Source: Halolamina salifodinae (GTDB lineage Archaea > Halobacteriota > Halobacteria > Halobacteriales > Haloferacaceae). Taken from it: a stretch of DNA of 64,000 bases. The stretch spans positions 372,001 through 436,000 of the forward strand of contig NZ_JAGGLC010000001.1 in the NCBI RefSeq assembly GCF_017874235.1. The letters are read 5' to 3'. The first letter of the stretch is position 1; the number at the start of each line of letters is the position of its first letter. The notes below the pieces were generated by a model. The model did not search any database. It saw nothing but the letters and a program-made list of their open reading frames with translations, and was not told where the DNA came from. Both the position numbers and the translations under genes were made by a program. Shown piece by piece: positions 1 to 11,145 of this stretch.

Positions 1-237
1 CGGTCCCAGCCCCACTTCGACGCGCGTGACCTGCACGCGACCCAGTGGGGTCGTATCTGTCCCTCCGAGACGCCGGAGGGCCCCAACTGCGGTCTAGTGA
101 AGAACTTCGCTCAGGCGATGGAGCTCTCCCAGCACGTCGACGACGAGCGCGAACTCAAGCGCGAACTCGACGACATGGGCGTCGAAGGCATCCCGGGAAT
201 CGAGGGCGTCGAACGAGCAACCCCTGCGGACGACTAG
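1..237 (+). CDS. rpoB2: RNA polymerase subunit B'' (3' end, partial)
   Basis: This is the last 78 residues of the archaeal RNA polymerase B'' subunit, the N-terminal half of the split beta subunit; the gene begins before the window. The visible part carries the conserved beta motif [19 protein letters not shown] and ends with TAG at 235-237. Three bases separate it from rpoB', which continues the same subunit. The split of beta into B'' and B' is seen in halophiles and many methanogens. The identification rests on this motif and on the following genes. Confidence 0.95.
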   Translation, partial: RSQPHFDARDLHATQWGRICPSETPEGPNCGLVKNFAQAMELSQHVDDERELKRELDDMGVEGIPGIEGVERATPADD

Positions 238-240
238 AGC

Positions 241-2073
241 ATGGCAGAATCACAGCAACGACCTGCGAAGGTCTACGTCAACGGCAGCCTCGTCGGGACC
301 CATCCGGACCCCCACGAGCTGGCAGCACAGATCCGAGACTCTCGCCGGAGCGGCGAGGTCAGCGAGATGGTCAACGTCGCGGTCAAGGAGCGCACCCGCG
401 AGGTCATCGTCAACGCCGACGCCGGCCGGGCACGCCGCCCGCTGATCGTCGTCGACGACGGCGATCCGCGCCTGACCGACGAGCACATCGAGGCCGTCGA
501 GGCGGACGAACTCGAGTTCGACGACCTCGTCGACCGTGGGATCGTCGAGTTCATCGACGCCGAGGAGGAGGAAGACATCCTCGTCGCCGTCGACGAAGGC
601 GACCTCACCGAGGACCACACGCACCTCGAGATCGACCCGCAACTCATCTTCGGCATCGGTGCCGGGATGATCCCCTACCCCGAGCACAACGCGTCGCCGC
701 GTATTACGATGGGCGCAGGGATGATGAAGCAGTCACTCGGGCTGCCGTCCGCGAACTACCGGATTCGGCCCGACACCCGACAGCACCTCCTGCACTACCC
801 GCAGCTGTCGATGGTGAAAACCCAGACCACCGAACAGATCGGCTTCGACGAGCGCCCCGCGGCCCAGAACTTCACGGTCGCGGTCATGTCCTACGAGGGG
901 TTCAACATCGAGGACGCGCTGGTCATGAACCAGGGGTCGGTCGAGCGAGGGCTCGCCCGCTCGCACTTCTTCCGCACCTACGAGGGTGAGGAGCGACGCT
1001 ACCCCGGCGGCCAGGAGGACCGCTTCGAGACGCCCTCGCAGGACGTGCGCGGCGCACGCGGCGAGGACGCCTACACCCACCTCGACGAGGACGGCCTCGT
1101 CAACCCCGAGACGAAAGTCGACGAGAACTCGGTGCTGCTCGGCAAGACGTCGCCGCCCCGCTTCCTCGAGGAGCAGGAGGACCTCGGCGGCCTCTCGCCC
1201 CAGAAGCGCCGCGAAACCTCGGTCACGATGCGATCCGGCGAGGACGGCATCGTCGACACGGTCACGCTGATGGAGGGCGAGGACGGCTCGAAGCTCTCGA
1301 AAGTCTCCGTCCGGGACGAGCGGATCCCCGAACTCGGGGACAAGTTCGCGTCCCGACACGGCCAGAAGGGCGTCGTGGGCCACCTCGCACCGCAGGAGGA
1401 CATGCCGTTCACCGAGGAAGGCCTGATCCCCGACCTCGTGATGAACCCCCACGCGCTCCCCTCGCGGATGACCGTGGGCCACGTGCTGGAGATGCTCGGC
1501 GGCAAGGTCGGCTCCCTCGAGGGCCGGCGCGTCGACGGCACCGCGTTCCAGGGCGAGGGCGAGGACGAACTCCGCGACAGTCTGGAGGAGCACGGCTTCA
1601 AGTCCTCCGGCAAGGAGGTCATGTACTCCGGGGTTACCGGCGAGAAGATCGACGCCGAGATATTCGTCGGGACGATCTTCTACCACAAACTGTACCACAT
1701 GGTGAGCAACAAGCTGCACGCCCGCTCGCGCGGGCCGGTGCAGGTGCTCACCCGCCAGCCCACCGAGGGGCGCGCCCGCGAGGGTGGTCTCCGTGTGGGC
1801 GAGATGGAGCGTGAGGTGCTCATCGGGCACGGCGCCGCGATGGCACTGAAGGAGCGACTGCTCGACTCCTCGGACCGCGAAACGGTGTACATCTCGGAGG
1901 ACACCGGGATGGTCGCCGTCGAGGACGTGGAGCAGCGCCGGGTGTACGACCCCATCACGAAAGACGAGGACAACATCCACGAGCTGGAGGTCAGCTACGC
2001 GTTCAAGCTCCTGCTCGACGAGATGAAGGCGCTCGGCATTCGACCCAAGCTGGAACTGGAGGACGCAGTATAA
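241..2073 (+). CDS. rpoB1: RNA polymerase subunit B'
   Basis: The 610-residue C-terminal half of the split beta subunit forms much of the catalytic cleft and binds the incoming nucleotide and the nascent RNA. Diagnostic stretches are [14 protein letters not shown] near residues 217-230, [15 protein letters not shown] near 365-380, and the clamp-side [17 protein letters not shown] near 519-535. It lies between rpoB'' (3-nt gap) and rpoA' (no gap) in the standard RNA polymerase operon. The ATG at 241 directly follows the B'' stop codon. Length is normal for haloarchaea. Confidence 0.97.
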   Translation: MAESQQRPAKVYVNGSLVGTHPDPHELAAQIRDSRRSGEVSEMVNVAVKERTREVIVNADAGRARRPLIVVDDGDPRLTDEHIEAVEADELEFDDLVDRGIVEFIDAEEEEDILVAVDEGDLTEDHTHLEIDPQLIFGIGAGMIPYPEHNASPRITMGAGMMKQSLGLPSANYRIRPDTRQHLLHYPQLSMVKTQTTEQIGFDERPAAQNFTVAVMSYEGFNIEDALVMNQGSVERGLARSHFFRTYEGEERRYPGGQEDRFETPSQDVRGARGEDAYTHLDEDGLVNPETKVDENSVLLGKTSPPRFLEEQEDLGGLSPQKRRETSVTMRSGEDGIVDTVTLMEGEDGSKLSKVSVRDERIPELGDKFASRHGQKGVVGHLAPQEDMPFTEEGLIPDLVMNPHALPSRMTVGHVLEMLGGKVGSLEGRRVDGTAFQGEGEDELRDSLEEHGFKSSGKEVMYSGVTGEKIDAEIFVGTIFYHKLYHMVSNKLHARSRGPVQVLTRQPTEGRAREGGLRVGEMEREVLIGHGAAMALKERLLDSSDRETVYISEDTGMVAVEDVEQRRVYDPITKDEDNIHELEVSYAFKLLLDEMKALGIRPKLELEDAV

Positions 2074-5001
2074 ATGTCAATCTCAGGCTCACCCAAGGAG
2101 ATCGGCGAGATCAGCTTCGGCCTGATGGACCCGGAGACGTACCGGGACATGAGCGCCACGAAGGTGATCACCGCCGACACGTACGACGACGACGGCTACC
2201 CCATCGACATGGGGCTCATGGACCCCCGACTGGGGGTTATCGACCCCGGGCTGGAGTGCCGGACCTGCGGCCAGCACTCCGGGTCGTGTAACGGCCACTT
2301 CGGGCACATCGAACTCGCGGCGCCGGTGATCCACGTCGGCTTCGCGAAGCTGATCCGTCGCCTGCTGCGTGGCACCTGTCGTGACTGCGGGCGCCTCTCG
2401 CTCACCGAGGACGAGCAGGAGGAGTTCGCCCAGCGACTGGAGCGCGCCGAGGAGCTCGGCGACGACCCCGACGACGTGCTCAAGGCGGCCATCCGGCAGG
2501 CACGCAAGGCCTCTCGCTGTCCGTTCTGTGGCGAGACCCAGTACGACATCAAACACGAGAAGCCGACCACCTACTACGAGGTCCAGGACGTGCTCGCCGG
2601 CGAGTACTCCGACATCATCGCGGAAGCGATGCAGCCCGACGAGGAGGAAGACGACGCCGGCATGTCGCCGACGGATATCGCCGACGGGACGGGCATCGCG
2701 CTCGACCGGGTCAACGACATCCTCAGCGGCGAGTTCCGCCCGCGTGAGGAGGACCGCAAGGCCCTCGAGAAGGCGCTGGACATCGACCTCACCGAGGAGG
2801 ACGAGAACAAGCTGATGCCCAGTGACATCCGGGACTGGTTCGAGGACATCCCGGATCAGGACCTCGCGAACATCGGCGTCAACCCCGAGACCTCCCGGCC
2901 CGAGTGGATGATCATGACGGTGCTGCCGGTGCCGCCGGTCACCACCCGTCCCTCGATCACGCTGGACAACGGCCAGCGCTCCGAGGACGACCTGACCCAC
3001 AAGCTGGTCGACATCATCCGCATCAATCAGCGGTTCATGGAGAACCGCGAGGCGGGGGCGCCCCAGCTGATCATCGAGGACCTCTGGGAGCTGCTCCAGT
3101 ACCACGTGACGACGTTCGTGGACAACGAGATCTCCGGGACGCCGCCGGCCCGACACCGGTCGGGCCGACCGCTCAAGACCCTCTCCCAGCGACTCAAAGG
3201 GAAGGAGGGGCGGTTCCGTGGCTCGCTTTCGGGTAAGCGTGTGAACTTCTCTGCGCGTACCGTCATCTCGCCGGACCCGACCCTCTCGCTGAACGAGGTC
3301 GGCGTCCCCGAGCGCGTGGCGCGGGAGATGACCCAGACGATGAACGTCTCCGAGCGCAACCTCGAGGAGGCCCGAACGTACGTCCGGAACGGCCCCGAGG
3401 GCCACCCGGGCGCCAACTACGTCAAGCGCCCCGACGGGCGCCGCCTGAAGGTCACCGAGAAGAACTGTGAGGAGCTCGCGGAGAAGGTCCAGCCCGACTG
3501 GGAGGTCTCCCGCCACCTCACGGACGGCGACATCATCGTGTTCAACCGACAGCCGTCGCTGCACCGGATGTCGATCATGGCCCACGAGGTGGTCGTGATG
3601 CCGTACAAGACGTTCCGGCTGAACACGACGGTCTGTACGCCGTACAACGCCGACTTCGACGGCGACGAGATGAACATGCACGCGCTCCAGAACGAGGAGG
3701 CGCGTGCGGAGGCCCGCGTGCTGATGCGGGTCCAAGAGCAGATGCTCAGCCCGCGCTTCGGTGAGAACATCATCGGCGCGATCCAGGACCACATCAGTGG
3801 GACCTACCTGCTGACCCGGAACAACCCTACGTTCACCGAGAACCAGGCGCTGGACCTGCTGCGTGCGACCAGCGTCGACGAGCTGCCCGAGCCCGACGGT
3901 GAGGAGAACGACAAGCCTGTCTGGGAGGGCCGCACGGTGTTCTCGGAGCTGTTGCCCGACGACCTCGACCTCGAGTTCCGCTCCGAGGCTGACGACATGG
4001 TTGTCATCGAGGAGGGACAGCTCAAACAGGGGACCATCGACGAGGGCGCCATCGGCGCGTTCGGCGGCGACATCGTCGACACCATCACCAAGGACTACTC
4101 GAAGACGCGCGCCCGCGTGTTCGTCAACGAGGTGGCGACGCTGGCGATGCGCTCGATCATGCACTTCGGCTTCTCGATCGGGATCGACGACGAGTCCATC
4201 CCGCAGGAGGCCGGCGAGCAGGTCGACGAGGCCATCGACGACGCCCACGAGCGCATCGACGAGCTGATCGAGACCTACCGGGCGGGCGAGCTCAACTCGA
4301 TCCCGGGCCGAACGGTCGACGAGACGCTCGAACTCAAGATCATGCAGACGCTGGGCAAGGCGCGTGACTCCGCCGGGGAGATCGCCGACGACTACTTCGC
4401 CGACGACAACCCCGCAGTCGTGATGGCCCGGTCCGGCGCGCGTGGGTCGATGCTGAACCTGACCCAGATGGCCGGCTCCGTCGGCCAGCAGACCGTCAGT
4501 GGCGAGCGCATCAACCGTGGCTACGAGGGCCGGACCCTCAGCCACTACAAGCGCGGTGACCTCTCGGCTGGCCCCCACGGGTTCGTCGAGAACTCCTACC
4601 GCTCCGGCCTCACCCCGCGGGAGTTCTTCTTCCACGCGATGGGTGGCCGGGAGGGGCTGGTCGACACGGCAGTCCGGACGTCGAAGTCCGGCTATCTCCA
4701 GCGCCGCCTGATCAACGCGCTCTCGGAACTGGAGGCGCAGTACGACGGCACCGTCCGGGACACCTCCGGCACCGTCGTGCAGTTCGAGTTCGGCGAGGAC
4801 GGTACCTCGCCGGTCAAAGTCTCCTCCGACGAGGACGACCCCGTCAACGTGGAGGCGATCACCCAGCGCGTGCTGGACGCCGAGTTCAGCAGCGACGAGC
4901 AGAAGGCCCGCTTCCTCGGCGAGGAGGAAGTCGAGACCAACATCTCGGAGTACGCTGGCCCAGGCCTGAACAAGGCCGGCCAGGGGGTGAGCGATGACTG
5001 A
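2074..5001 (+). CDS. rpoA1: RNA polymerase subunit A'
   Basis: The 975-residue N-terminal part of the split largest subunit (beta'). It contains the zinc motif [17 protein letters not shown] near residues 62-78, a second Cys pair system (CRDCG and CPFCG, about residues 106-155), and the Mg-binding [12 protein letters not shown] signature near 526-537, whose three Asp residues hold the catalytic metal. Its 3' end overlaps rpoA'' by 8 nt, so the two halves are probably translationally coupled. The ATG directly follows the B' stop and a TAAATG junction. Confidence 0.97.
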   Translation: MSISGSPKEIGEISFGLMDPETYRDMSATKVITADTYDDDGYPIDMGLMDPRLGVIDPGLECRTCGQHSGSCNGHFGHIELAAPVIHVGFAKLIRRLLRGTCRDCGRLSLTEDEQEEFAQRLERAEELGDDPDDVLKAAIRQARKASRCPFCGETQYDIKHEKPTTYYEVQDVLAGEYSDIIAEAMQPDEEEDDAGMSPTDIADGTGIALDRVNDILSGEFRPREEDRKALEKALDIDLTEEDENKLMPSDIRDWFEDIPDQDLANIGVNPETSRPEWMIMTVLPVPPVTTRPSITLDNGQRSEDDLTHKLVDIIRINQRFMENREAGAPQLIIEDLWELLQYHVTTFVDNEISGTPPARHRSGRPLKTLSQRLKGKEGRFRGSLSGKRVNFSARTVISPDPTLSLNEVGVPERVAREMTQTMNVSERNLEEARTYVRNGPEGHPGANYVKRPDGRRLKVTEKNCEELAEKVQPDWEVSRHLTDGDIIVFNRQPSLHRMSIMAHEVVVMPYKTFRLNTTVCTPYNADFDGDEMNMHALQNEEARAEARVLMRVQEQMLSPRFGENIIGAIQDHISGTYLLTRNNPTFTENQALDLLRATSVDELPEPDGEENDKPVWEGRTVFSELLPDDLDLEFRSEADDMVVIEEGQLKQGTIDEGAIGAFGGDIVDTITKDYSKTRARVFVNEVATLAMRSIMHFGFSIGIDDESIPQEAGEQVDEAIDDAHERIDELIETYRAGELNSIPGRTVDETLELKIMQTLGKARDSAGEIADDYFADDNPAVVMARSGARGSMLNLTQMAGSVGQQTVSGERINRGYEGRTLSHYKRGDLSAGPHGFVENSYRSGLTPREFFFHAMGGREGLVDTAVRTSKSGYLQRRLINALSELEAQYDGTVRDTSGTVVQFEFGEDGTSPVKVSSDEDDPVNVEAITQRVLDAEFSSDEQKARFLGEEEVETNISEYAGPGLNKAGQGVSDD

Positions 5002-6232
5002 CGCCGAGGCGCTCCCCGAGAGCTTCGAGCATATCGACGAGGACACCGAAACGCTCGTCGAGGGGACCGAACTCCCCCGACGCCTGAAGGACCGCGTCTA
5101 CGGCGCCATCGAGGAGAACGAGGGCGCGACGCGCGAGGAGATCGAGGAGATCGTCAAGGCGGTCGTCACCCGCTACGACGACACGCGGGTCGACGCGCTC
5201 GACCCCGTCGGGACGGTGTCGGCCCAGTCGATCGGTGAGCCGGGGACGCAGCTAACCATGAACACGTTCCACTTCGCGGGCGTCGCGGAGATCGACGTGA
5301 CACAGGGGCTGCCCCGACTGATCGAACTCGTCGACGCCCGGAAGACGCCGGACACGCCGACGATGACGGTTCACCTCGAGGAGGAGTACGCGACCGACCG
5401 CGAGAAGGCACGCGAAGTCGTCTGGCAGATCGAGGCGACCAAAGTGCTCGCGCTCGGGAACGTCTCAACCAACGTCGCGGACATGCAGGTCACCATCGAC
5501 CTGAACGAGGAAACCCTCGAGAAGCGCTGGCCCACCTACGACGACGTGGGCGAGATCGCCGAGGAGCTCCGCGAGACCATCGAGAGCGAACTCAAGGTCG
5601 CGACCAAGCGCAAGGGGACCGTGCTCGCCTTTGGCCCCGAGCAGCCCAGCTACCGGGAGCTGCTCCAGCTCGTCGAGGAGCTCCGCGAGGTCGTCTTCAA
5701 GGGGATCGAGGAGGTCTCCCGCGTCGTGATCCGGAAGGAGGAACTGGAGGACCGCGACGAGGAGGAGTTCGTCCTCTACACCGAGGGGTCGGCCTTCGGC
5801 GACGTGCTCGAGATCGAGGGTGTCGACATCACCCGCTCGACGTGTAACAACATCCACGAGATCAACGAGGAACTCGGGATCGAGGCCGCCCGTGAGACGA
5901 TCATCAACGAGACCCACGAGACGCTGGCCGAACAGGGGCTCGACGACGTGAACGTCCGGCACCTGATGCTGGTGGCGGACATCATGACCAACCGCGGCAC
6001 CATCGAGTCGATCGGTCGCCACGGGATCTCGGGGTCGAAAGACTCCGTGCTCGCGCGGGCGGCGTTCGAGGTGACGGTGAACCACCTGCTCGACGCCGCC
6101 ATCCACGGCGAGGTCGACGACCTCGACGGCGTGATCGAGAACGTGATCGTCGGGAAGCCGGTGGCCATCGGGACCGGCGACGTCGACCTCCGGATGGGGT
6201 CGACCTCGGCGGCCACGTCCAGCGACGACTGA
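4994..6232 (+). CDS. rpoA2: RNA polymerase subunit A''
   Basis: The 412-residue C-terminal part of the split largest subunit. The segment [21 protein letters not shown] (about residues 72-92) is the conserved trigger-loop region of beta'. The start ATG overlaps the end of rpoA'. The C-terminus has a short low-complexity Ser/Asp tail. It is cotranscribed with the upstream polymerase genes and followed by nusA. Confidence 0.97.
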   Translation: MTDAEALPESFEHIDEDTETLVEGTELPRRLKDRVYGAIEENEGATREEIEEIVKAVVTRYDDTRVDALDPVGTVSAQSIGEPGTQLTMNTFHFAGVAEIDVTQGLPRLIELVDARKTPDTPTMTVHLEEEYATDREKAREVVWQIEATKVLALGNVSTNVADMQVTIDLNEETLEKRWPTYDDVGEIAEELRETIESELKVATKRKGTVLAFGPEQPSYRELLQLVEELREVVFKGIEEVSRVVIRKEELEDRDEEEFVLYTEGSAFGDVLEIEGVDITRSTCNNIHEINEELGIEAARETIINETHETLAEQGLDDVNVRHLMLVADIMTNRGTIESIGRHGISGSKDSVLARAAFEVTVNHLLDAAIHGEVDDLDGVIENVIVGKPVAIGTGDVDLRMGSTSAATSSDD

Positions 6233-6281
6233 TGGGACGGTCCCGTCAGCGAACTGAATCACCAGCCAGCGGGCGGCAGCG

Positions 6282-6704
6282 ATGACGCTCACCCTGTCGG
6301 ACGAGGCGCGCCGCTACATCGCCGCCTTCGCCGACGCGACCGGCGTCACGCCGGTCGACTGCCTGGTCGAGGACGACCGCGCGGTGTTCGTCGTCCCGGC
6401 CGGCGAGATGGGTGCGGCCATCGGCCCCGGCGGCCAGACCGTCGAGGAGGTCGAGGAACAGTTGGACACGCGCGTCGATCTCGTGGAGGACGCCGACGAC
6501 CCCGCCGCGTTCGTCGCGAACTGCCTCGCGCCCGCGGCCGTGCGCAACGTCACCCTCTCGACGCAGGGTGGCAGCACCGTCGCGTACGTCGAGGTGGCCC
6601 AGGCCGACCGCGGCGTCGCCATCGGCGCCGGCGGCGAGTCGATAGAGACCGCCCGACGGCTGGCGGATCGCCATTTCGACATCGACGACGTGCAGTTGGC
6701 CTGA
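6282..6704 (+). CDS. nusA: NusA-like transcription/RNA-binding protein
   Basis: A 140-residue archaeal NusA homologue made of two KH RNA-binding domains. Each has a GxxG-type loop: AIGPGGQTVEEV near residues 46-57 and AIGAGGESIETA near 109-120. Archaeal NusA lacks the S1 and C-terminal parts of the bacterial protein, so this short length is normal. It follows rpoA'' by 49 nt and belongs to the same operon. The usual downstream neighbour rps12 is displaced here by an inserted lipoprotein gene. Confidence 0.93.
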   Translation: MTLTLSDEARRYIAAFADATGVTPVDCLVEDDRAVFVVPAGEMGAAIGPGGQTVEEVEEQLDTRVDLVEDADDPAAFVANCLAPAAVRNVTLSTQGGSTVAYVEVAQADRGVAIGAGGESIETARRLADRHFDIDDVQLA

Positions 6705-6730
6705 GGGAAGCGTGGGCGCTCGCCCACGAA

Positions 6731-6740
6731 GCATTTATCC
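6731..6740 (+). promoter_or_regulatory. TATA box of the 6762 lipoprotein gene
   Basis: The sequence GCATTTATCC lies about 27 nt before the GTG at 6762. This is the spacing expected for a leaderless haloarchaeal transcript and supports that GTG as the start. It also suggests the lipoprotein has its own promoter rather than being part of the rpo-nusA operon. Confidence 0.5.
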
Positions 6741-6761
6741 AGACAGTTCGATACGTGAGCC

Positions 6762-7565
6762 GTGTCCCTCCAGAATCTCTCCCGTCGCCGCCTGTTGGTC
6801 GGGGGCGTCGCCGCGGTCACCGGAACCGCCGGCTGCTCGGGGTCGGCGAGAACTGAGGCCGACGGAACGACTGAGCCGTCACCGGAATCGGTCGACTCTC
6901 CCTCGCCGACGGGGACGCCGGCGGCACGGCTCGCCGAACTCACCGTCGCGGAGTTCATTCTCTACCCGCTGTCGGGGACGCATCCACACGTCCACCGGAA
7001 GGCCGGACGCCAGTACGTCGTCGTCCGGCTCTCGACTGAGTTGGATCGGGGGGCGGCTACGGAGGCAGTGGCGCTCGAGCTCGACGGCGAGGCCGTGGGA
7101 CTGGCGTCGCGCCAGCCCGTCCCGTGGCGGAAAGACACCGTCGACGTGGCGTTCGCGGTGGCGAAAGACCGGACTGTCGGGAGCGGGGAGCTACAGTCGC
7201 GCGGCTCGACGCTTCGAACGCTCTCCGCCGAAACGATCAGCCGGCTGAACGAGCCACCCGAGTTCGACGTCGGGGAGCCGTCGGTCAGCCCCGCCGAGAT
7301 CGGGGCAGTGGAAACGGAGCAAGCGACGGTGTCGTTCACAGTGGCGAACCGCGGCGATGGCGCGGGAACGTTCGGCGCGAGCCTCTCGGAGAACTACGTC
7401 TCCGGGTCGAAGCTGGTGACTGCGAGCCTCCAACCGGGAGAGGAACGGGAACTCACTCCGTCGATCCGAATACGCGGGGAGGGAGACGTGGCTCACGTCA
7501 GACTGGACTGGGGCGTCGACCAGTGGGTGACGGAGATTCCCGTCGCCGGCACCGAAACAGCGTAA
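6762..7565 (+). CDS. Tat-exported lipoprotein of unknown function
   Basis: A 267-residue secreted protein. The N-terminus has a twin-arginine signal (SRRRLLVGG) followed by a hydrophobic stretch and a TAGC lipobox, so it is probably exported folded and lipid-anchored at Cys24. A Thr/Ser/Pro-rich linker (about residues 28-55) is followed by a beta-rich region with a CARDB-like segment ([21 protein letters not shown], near residues 188-208) typical of extracellular beta-sandwich domains. No enzyme motif is seen. It sits between nusA and rps12, which are normally adjacent. The start is a GTG supported by a correctly spaced TATA box. Confidence 0.75.
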   Translation: MSLQNLSRRRLLVGGVAAVTGTAGCSGSARTEADGTTEPSPESVDSPSPTGTPAARLAELTVAEFILYPLSGTHPHVHRKAGRQYVVVRLSTELDRGAATEAVALELDGEAVGLASRQPVPWRKDTVDVAFAVAKDRTVGSGELQSRGSTLRTLSAETISRLNEPPEFDVGEPSVSPAEIGAVETEQATVSFTVANRGDGAGTFGASLSENYVSGSKLVTASLQPGEERELTPSIRIRGEGDVAHVRLDWGVDQWVTEIPVAGTETA

Positions 7566-7640
7566 CGGGCTGTTCGGCGAAACGCGCTCAGATCCGACTA
7601 GCGCATCCTCTAAACAGTTCTCGGCTCGTTTCGCCCCGTC

Positions 7641-7660
7641 GAAAGGGGATGCTTAAGTGG
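7641..7660 (+). promoter_or_regulatory. rps12 promoter (BRE/TATA)
   Basis: A purine-rich BRE-like stretch, GAAAGGGGA, is followed by a TATA-like CTTAAGTG at 7652-7659, about 26 nt before the rps12 ATG at 7682. The spacing fits leaderless transcription of the rps12-rps7 operon. Confidence 0.5.
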
Positions 7661-7681
7661 TTCCGTCGAAAACCGTTGGGT

Positions 7682-8110
7682 ATGGCGAACGGCAAATACG
7701 CCGCGCGCAAACTCAAGAAGGACCGCCAGAAGCGGCGGTGGTCCGACTCGGAGTACGCGCGCCGAGAACGCGGACTCAAGGAGAAATCCGACCCGCTCGA
7801 GGGTGCGCCCCAGGGTCGAGGCATCGTGCTGGAGAAGGTCGGCATCGAGGCGAAGCAGCCGAACTCGGCCATCCGAAAGTGTGTCCGGGTCCAGCTCATC
7901 AAAAACGGGAAGCAGGTCACCGCGTTCTGTCCCGGTGACGGCGCCATCTCGTTCATCGACGAGCACGACGAGGTCACCATCGCCGGGATCGGTGGCTCGA
8001 AGGGTCGTGCGATGGGTGACATCTCGGGTGTCAACTACAAGGTCGAGAAGGTCAACGGCGTCTCGATGATCGAACTGGTTCGCGGTAACGCGGAGAAGCC
8101 CGTCCGATGA
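7682..8110 (+). CDS. rps12: 30S ribosomal protein S12
   Basis: The 142-residue small-subunit protein lies at the decoding centre. The family core is clear: [20 protein letters not shown] near residues 58-77 and the [19 protein letters not shown]-terminal region. The ATG at 7682 gives the normal archaeal length and begins [20 protein letters not shown]. An in-frame upstream extension exists but lacks family similarity. The stop overlaps the rps7 start (ATGA). Confidence 0.97.
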   Translation: MANGKYAARKLKKDRQKRRWSDSEYARRERGLKEKSDPLEGAPQGRGIVLEKVGIEAKQPNSAIRKCVRVQLIKNGKQVTAFCPGDGAISFIDEHDEVTIAGIGGSKGRAMGDISGVNYKVEKVNGVSMIELVRGNAEKPVR

Positions 8111-8748
8111 GCGAGGACGAAGCCCCCGAGGCCGACGCCGAGACCGAGGAAGTCGAGGCCGAAGCCGAGGAGACGACCGAGGAAACGTCGACCGGCGCCG
8201 ACCTGTTCGGCGTCTGGGACGTCTCCGGGATCGAGTACAGCGACCCCTCGACCCAGCGCTACCTCACCGTGACGGCCGTCGCCCACACGATGGGTCGTCA
8301 CGCGAGCAAGCAGTTCGAGAAGTCCGAGATCAGCGTGGTCGAGCGCATGATCAACCGTCTGATGCAGACGGAGGACAACACGGGCGACAAGCAGAAGGCG
8401 ACCAACATCGTGCGCGAGGCGTTCGAAATCATCCACGAGCAGACCGAGGAGAACCCCGCGCAGGTGCTCGTGACCGCCGTCGAGAACGCGGCGCCGCGTG
8501 AGGAGACCGTCCGCCTGAAGTACGGCGGGATCTCGGTCCCGAAGGCCGTCGACGTGGCGCCCCAGCGCCGTGTCGACCAGGGACTGAAGTTCATCGCCAC
8601 GGGCACGCTCAACGCGTCCCGCGGCTCGACGACCTCGGCCGCCGGGGCGCTGGCCCAGCAGCTGATGGGCGCCGCCGACTACGACGTCAGCGCGTACCCG
8701 ATCTCCCAGAAGGAAGAGACCGAGCGCGTCGCGGCCGCGGCCCGCTAA
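8107..8748 (+). CDS. rps7: 30S ribosomal protein S7
   Basis: A 213-residue primary 16S rRNA-binding protein of the small-subunit head. An acidic N-terminal extension (residues 1-30, Glu/Ala-rich) of haloarchaeal type precedes the S7 domain, with [21 protein letters not shown] and the family segment APRRVDQ-type region ([12 protein letters not shown]). It is coupled to rps12 by a 4-nt ATGA overlap. Confidence 0.96.
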   Translation: MSEDEAPEADAETEEVEAEAEETTEETSTGADLFGVWDVSGIEYSDPSTQRYLTVTAVAHTMGRHASKQFEKSEISVVERMINRLMQTEDNTGDKQKATNIVREAFEIIHEQTEENPAQVLVTAVENAAPREETVRLKYGGISVPKAVDVAPQRRVDQGLKFIATGTLNASRGSTTSAAGALAQQLMGAADYDVSAYPISQKEETERVAAAAR

Positions 8749-8751
8749 GCC

Positions 8752-8771
8752 GTTCTCTCTCTTTCGTTTTC
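8752..8771 (+). terminator. T-rich terminator after rps7
   Basis: The pyrimidine/T-rich run TTCTCTCTCTTTCGTTTT begins a few bases after the rps7 stop codon. Archaeal RNA polymerase terminates at such T tracts without a hairpin. Confidence 0.45.
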
Positions 8772-8833
8772 ACGCCGGCCAGCGCCGGCCACGCCGACAG
8801 AAGGACTTTACTTCGGGCTCCCGATGATCGAAC

Positions 8834-10171
8834 GTGGACCCCGATTCGCTCTCCCGTCGCACGATACTCGCCCTCTCCACGGTCGGTCTCGCCGGCTGTA
8901 GTACCGGCGTCCCCAGCGACACCGAACCCAACCCATCGCCGGGTGGAACCGCCGGCCTCGACCACGACGAGACCGCGTGGGACGGCTACGACCCGGACTG
9001 GTCGGCGCCGACCGACGCCGCCGAGCCGGAACTCGAGATTGAGGTATTGGCCGAGAACCTCGAGATCCCGTGGGACCTCTCCTTTGCCCCCAACGGCGAC
9101 CTATACCTGACCGAGCGCCCCGGACAGGTGCTCCGCTACGCCGACGGCGAAGTCACCCCGCTGTTCGAGCCAGCCGGCGCCATCGACGGCGGGTCGGTGC
9201 CACCCGGTAGCGACGAGAAAAGCTGGTTCGTCGACGGCGGCGAGGGTGGGACGATGGGCGTCGAAGTCCATCCGAACTACCCCGAGGTGTCGCGCGTCTT
9301 CGTCTGCTACACCGCCAACGACACCGAGGAGCCAGTCGTCCGGCTGGCGGCGTTCGACCCCGAGAGCGACGACCCCGGCGAGCCAGTCGACGTGCTGCTC
9401 GAAGCGCCGGCGAAGGCCGACACCAACGCGTTCATCCACAACGGCGGCCGGATCCGGTTCGGCCCGGCGAACTACCTCTGGATGACGATGGGCGACGCCG
9501 GCAACGGCGAGTTCGCCGCCGATCCGGAGTCCCTCGCTGGGAAGACGCTCCGCGTCACTCCCTCGGGTGACCCTGCGCCGGGGAACAGCGAGAAGGGCGA
9601 CCCGCGGGTGTTCTCCATCGGCCACCGGAACCCACAGGGGCTGAGTTGGCTGCCCGACGCCACCCCCGTGGTCAACGAACACGGGCCCGGCCCGGACGAG
9701 GTCAACGCGCTCGCGGCGGGCACGGAGTACGGCTGGCCCGACGCCCGTCAGCCCGACGAGTACGCGGGGACTGACTACCGGCGCCCCATTGCGAGTTCGA
9801 AAGTCGAGAGCACCGTCTGGGCGCCCTCCGGGTCGTCGTTCTACCGCGGCGAGGCGGCGCCAACGCTCCAAAATCGGCTACTCGTCGGCTGTCTCGCCGA
9901 GCAGCGCCTGAAGTCGTTCACGCTGACGCCGTCGGGCGAGGAGCCGCCCGCGCTGGGCGAGACGGGCCAGCGCCACAGCGCCGACTGGCTCGACGACACC
10001 TACACGGTGACGAGCCACGACCTGCTGGTCGACGAACTCGGGCGGATCCGGCACGTCGAACCGGGACCGGACGGCGCGCTGTACGCCATCACGTCGAACC
10101 GCGACGGCCGGGCGAACGCCCCGTTCCCGCTGGAGCGCGACGACGTGCTGGTCCGGATCGCCGAAGCCTAG
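8834..10171 (+). CDS. PQQ-type sugar dehydrogenase-like lipoprotein
   Basis: A 445-residue exported protein of the soluble glucose/sorbosone dehydrogenase beta-propeller family. The N-terminus (SLSRRTILALSTVGLAGC) is a Tat signal with a lipobox. The propeller begins with IPWDLSFAPNGDLYLTERPG (about residues 76-95) and includes FSIGHRNPQGL and WAPSGS segments typical of the family. Members oxidise sugars with PQQ or act as related hydrolase-like propellers; the substrate cannot be inferred. The GTG start at 8834 is chosen because the Tat motif follows at once. It is convergent with the next gene, with a 4-bp overlap of stops. Confidence 0.82.
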   Translation: MDPDSLSRRTILALSTVGLAGCSTGVPSDTEPNPSPGGTAGLDHDETAWDGYDPDWSAPTDAAEPELEIEVLAENLEIPWDLSFAPNGDLYLTERPGQVLRYADGEVTPLFEPAGAIDGGSVPPGSDEKSWFVDGGEGGTMGVEVHPNYPEVSRVFVCYTANDTEEPVVRLAAFDPESDDPGEPVDVLLEAPAKADTNAFIHNGGRIRFGPANYLWMTMGDAGNGEFAADPESLAGKTLRVTPSGDPAPGNSEKGDPRVFSIGHRNPQGLSWLPDATPVVNEHGPGPDEVNALAAGTEYGWPDARQPDEYAGTDYRRPIASSKVESTVWAPSGSSFYRGEAAPTLQNRLLVGCLAEQRLKSFTLTPSGEEPPALGETGQRHSADWLDDTYTVTSHDLLVDELGRIRHVEPGPDGALYAITSNRDGRANAPFPLERDDVLVRIAEA

Positions 10172-10902
10172 TCGCCGACGTACTCCCGGGTCAGGTCGAC
10201 CAGCGCCTTGCGGTACTCGCTTTCTGTTGGATCATCCGCCAACGACCGGAACGCGTCGGCGAACCGGTCGAGACGGATCTCGGGCGCGTCGTCCGCGGCC
10301 GCGTGGGCGAGGTCGTAGATGCGGTGGTCCTCGTCGACGAGGTCGTGGCGCTCCACCAGCGCGAGGGCGAACGCCGCGTTGACTGCCGTGATTTCGGGGT
10401 CGGCGCCGGGGGTCGCTAGCTGCCAGCCAGTCGGGACCGCTGGCGGCCGGTCGGCGACGGCGTCGGCGAGTCGGGACTCGAGGAAGGTGACGAGCTTTCC
10501 GCCCGGCGCAACCGAGAGGGTGATGTCGTCGGCGTAAATGTCCTTCATGTGGTTGGCCATCTGGTGGACGTGGGCCAGCTTCCGGCGTTCGACGCTCTTG
10601 CCCGCCAGCGCGAGGAAGATGGCCTCCCGAGTCGACTGGTGGTGGGAGGGGTGCTCCTGTTCGTAGCGGGCCATGTGGGAGAGTTCGTGGAGCGCCAGCT
10701 CGCGGGCCATCGCGCTGGTGGCTGCCTGCCGGGAGATGTTGAGTACGTGCCGGTCGTCGTAGTGCCCCGCCCACGTGCGCTCGTCCGGGTCCTCGCGGAG
10801 CCGAACGTGGACTGGGAGGTCGACCCGGCTCTCGGTCTCTAGCAGATCTGCTGCGCCGAGAAACGGGTCCGCGGGACCGTTCTCGGGAAGTCGAATATCC
10901 AT
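10168..10902 (-). CDS. HExxH-motif protein (DUF5781-like)
   Basis: A 244-residue cytoplasmic-looking protein with no signal peptide. It contains ALHELSHMARYEQEHPSHHQS-type sequence near residues 70-90, where HELSH matches the HExxH zinc metallopeptidase motif and further His residues follow closely. I recall haloarchaeal proteins of this kind (DUF5781) between rps7 and EF-2 in other genomes, which the position here matches. Protease activity is inferred only from the motif. Confidence 0.75.
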   Translation of the reverse strand: MDIRLPENGPADPFLGAADLLETESRVDLPVHVRLREDPDERTWAGHYDDRHVLNISRQAATSAMARELALHELSHMARYEQEHPSHHQSTREAIFLALAGKSVERRKLAHVHQMANHMKDIYADDITLSVAPGGKLVTFLESRLADAVADRPPAVPTGWQLATPGADPEITAVNAAFALALVERHDLVDEDHRIYDLAHAAADDAPEIRLDRFADAFRSLADDPTESEYRKALVDLTREYVGD

Positions 10903-10943
10903 GTGTTAATGTACCACGGGGGAGAGGGGGAAGACCGTTTCGG

Positions 10944-11008
10944 GAGTAGAAGGCGGCGACGGCCAGCCGCCGATGGCTGAGTAGAAGGCGGCGACTGCCA
11001 GCCGCCGA
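10944..11008. repeat. Two-copy 30-bp tandem repeat before EF-2
   Basis: Two nearly identical 30-bp units (10944-10973 and 10979-11008) begin GAGTAGAAGGCGGCGAC and differ at one base. Inside each, GGCGGC and GCCGCC can pair as a short hairpin. The repeat lies in the 243-bp gap between the divergent HExxH gene and EF-2. The rest of that gap holds only a TATA-like CCCTTTT near 11113. Confidence 0.6.
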
Positions 11009-11145
11009 CAAGCAGTGGCCGAGCAGGAGCGACGGTTCGCGCCAACGAATTCGCCCGCAGCCGGGGCCATAGCCGGGTGTGCCACCGGCACACGCCTCTT
11101 GGCGAAACACTACCCTTTTGACCCCGCCACGGGTACCCAACGCCA

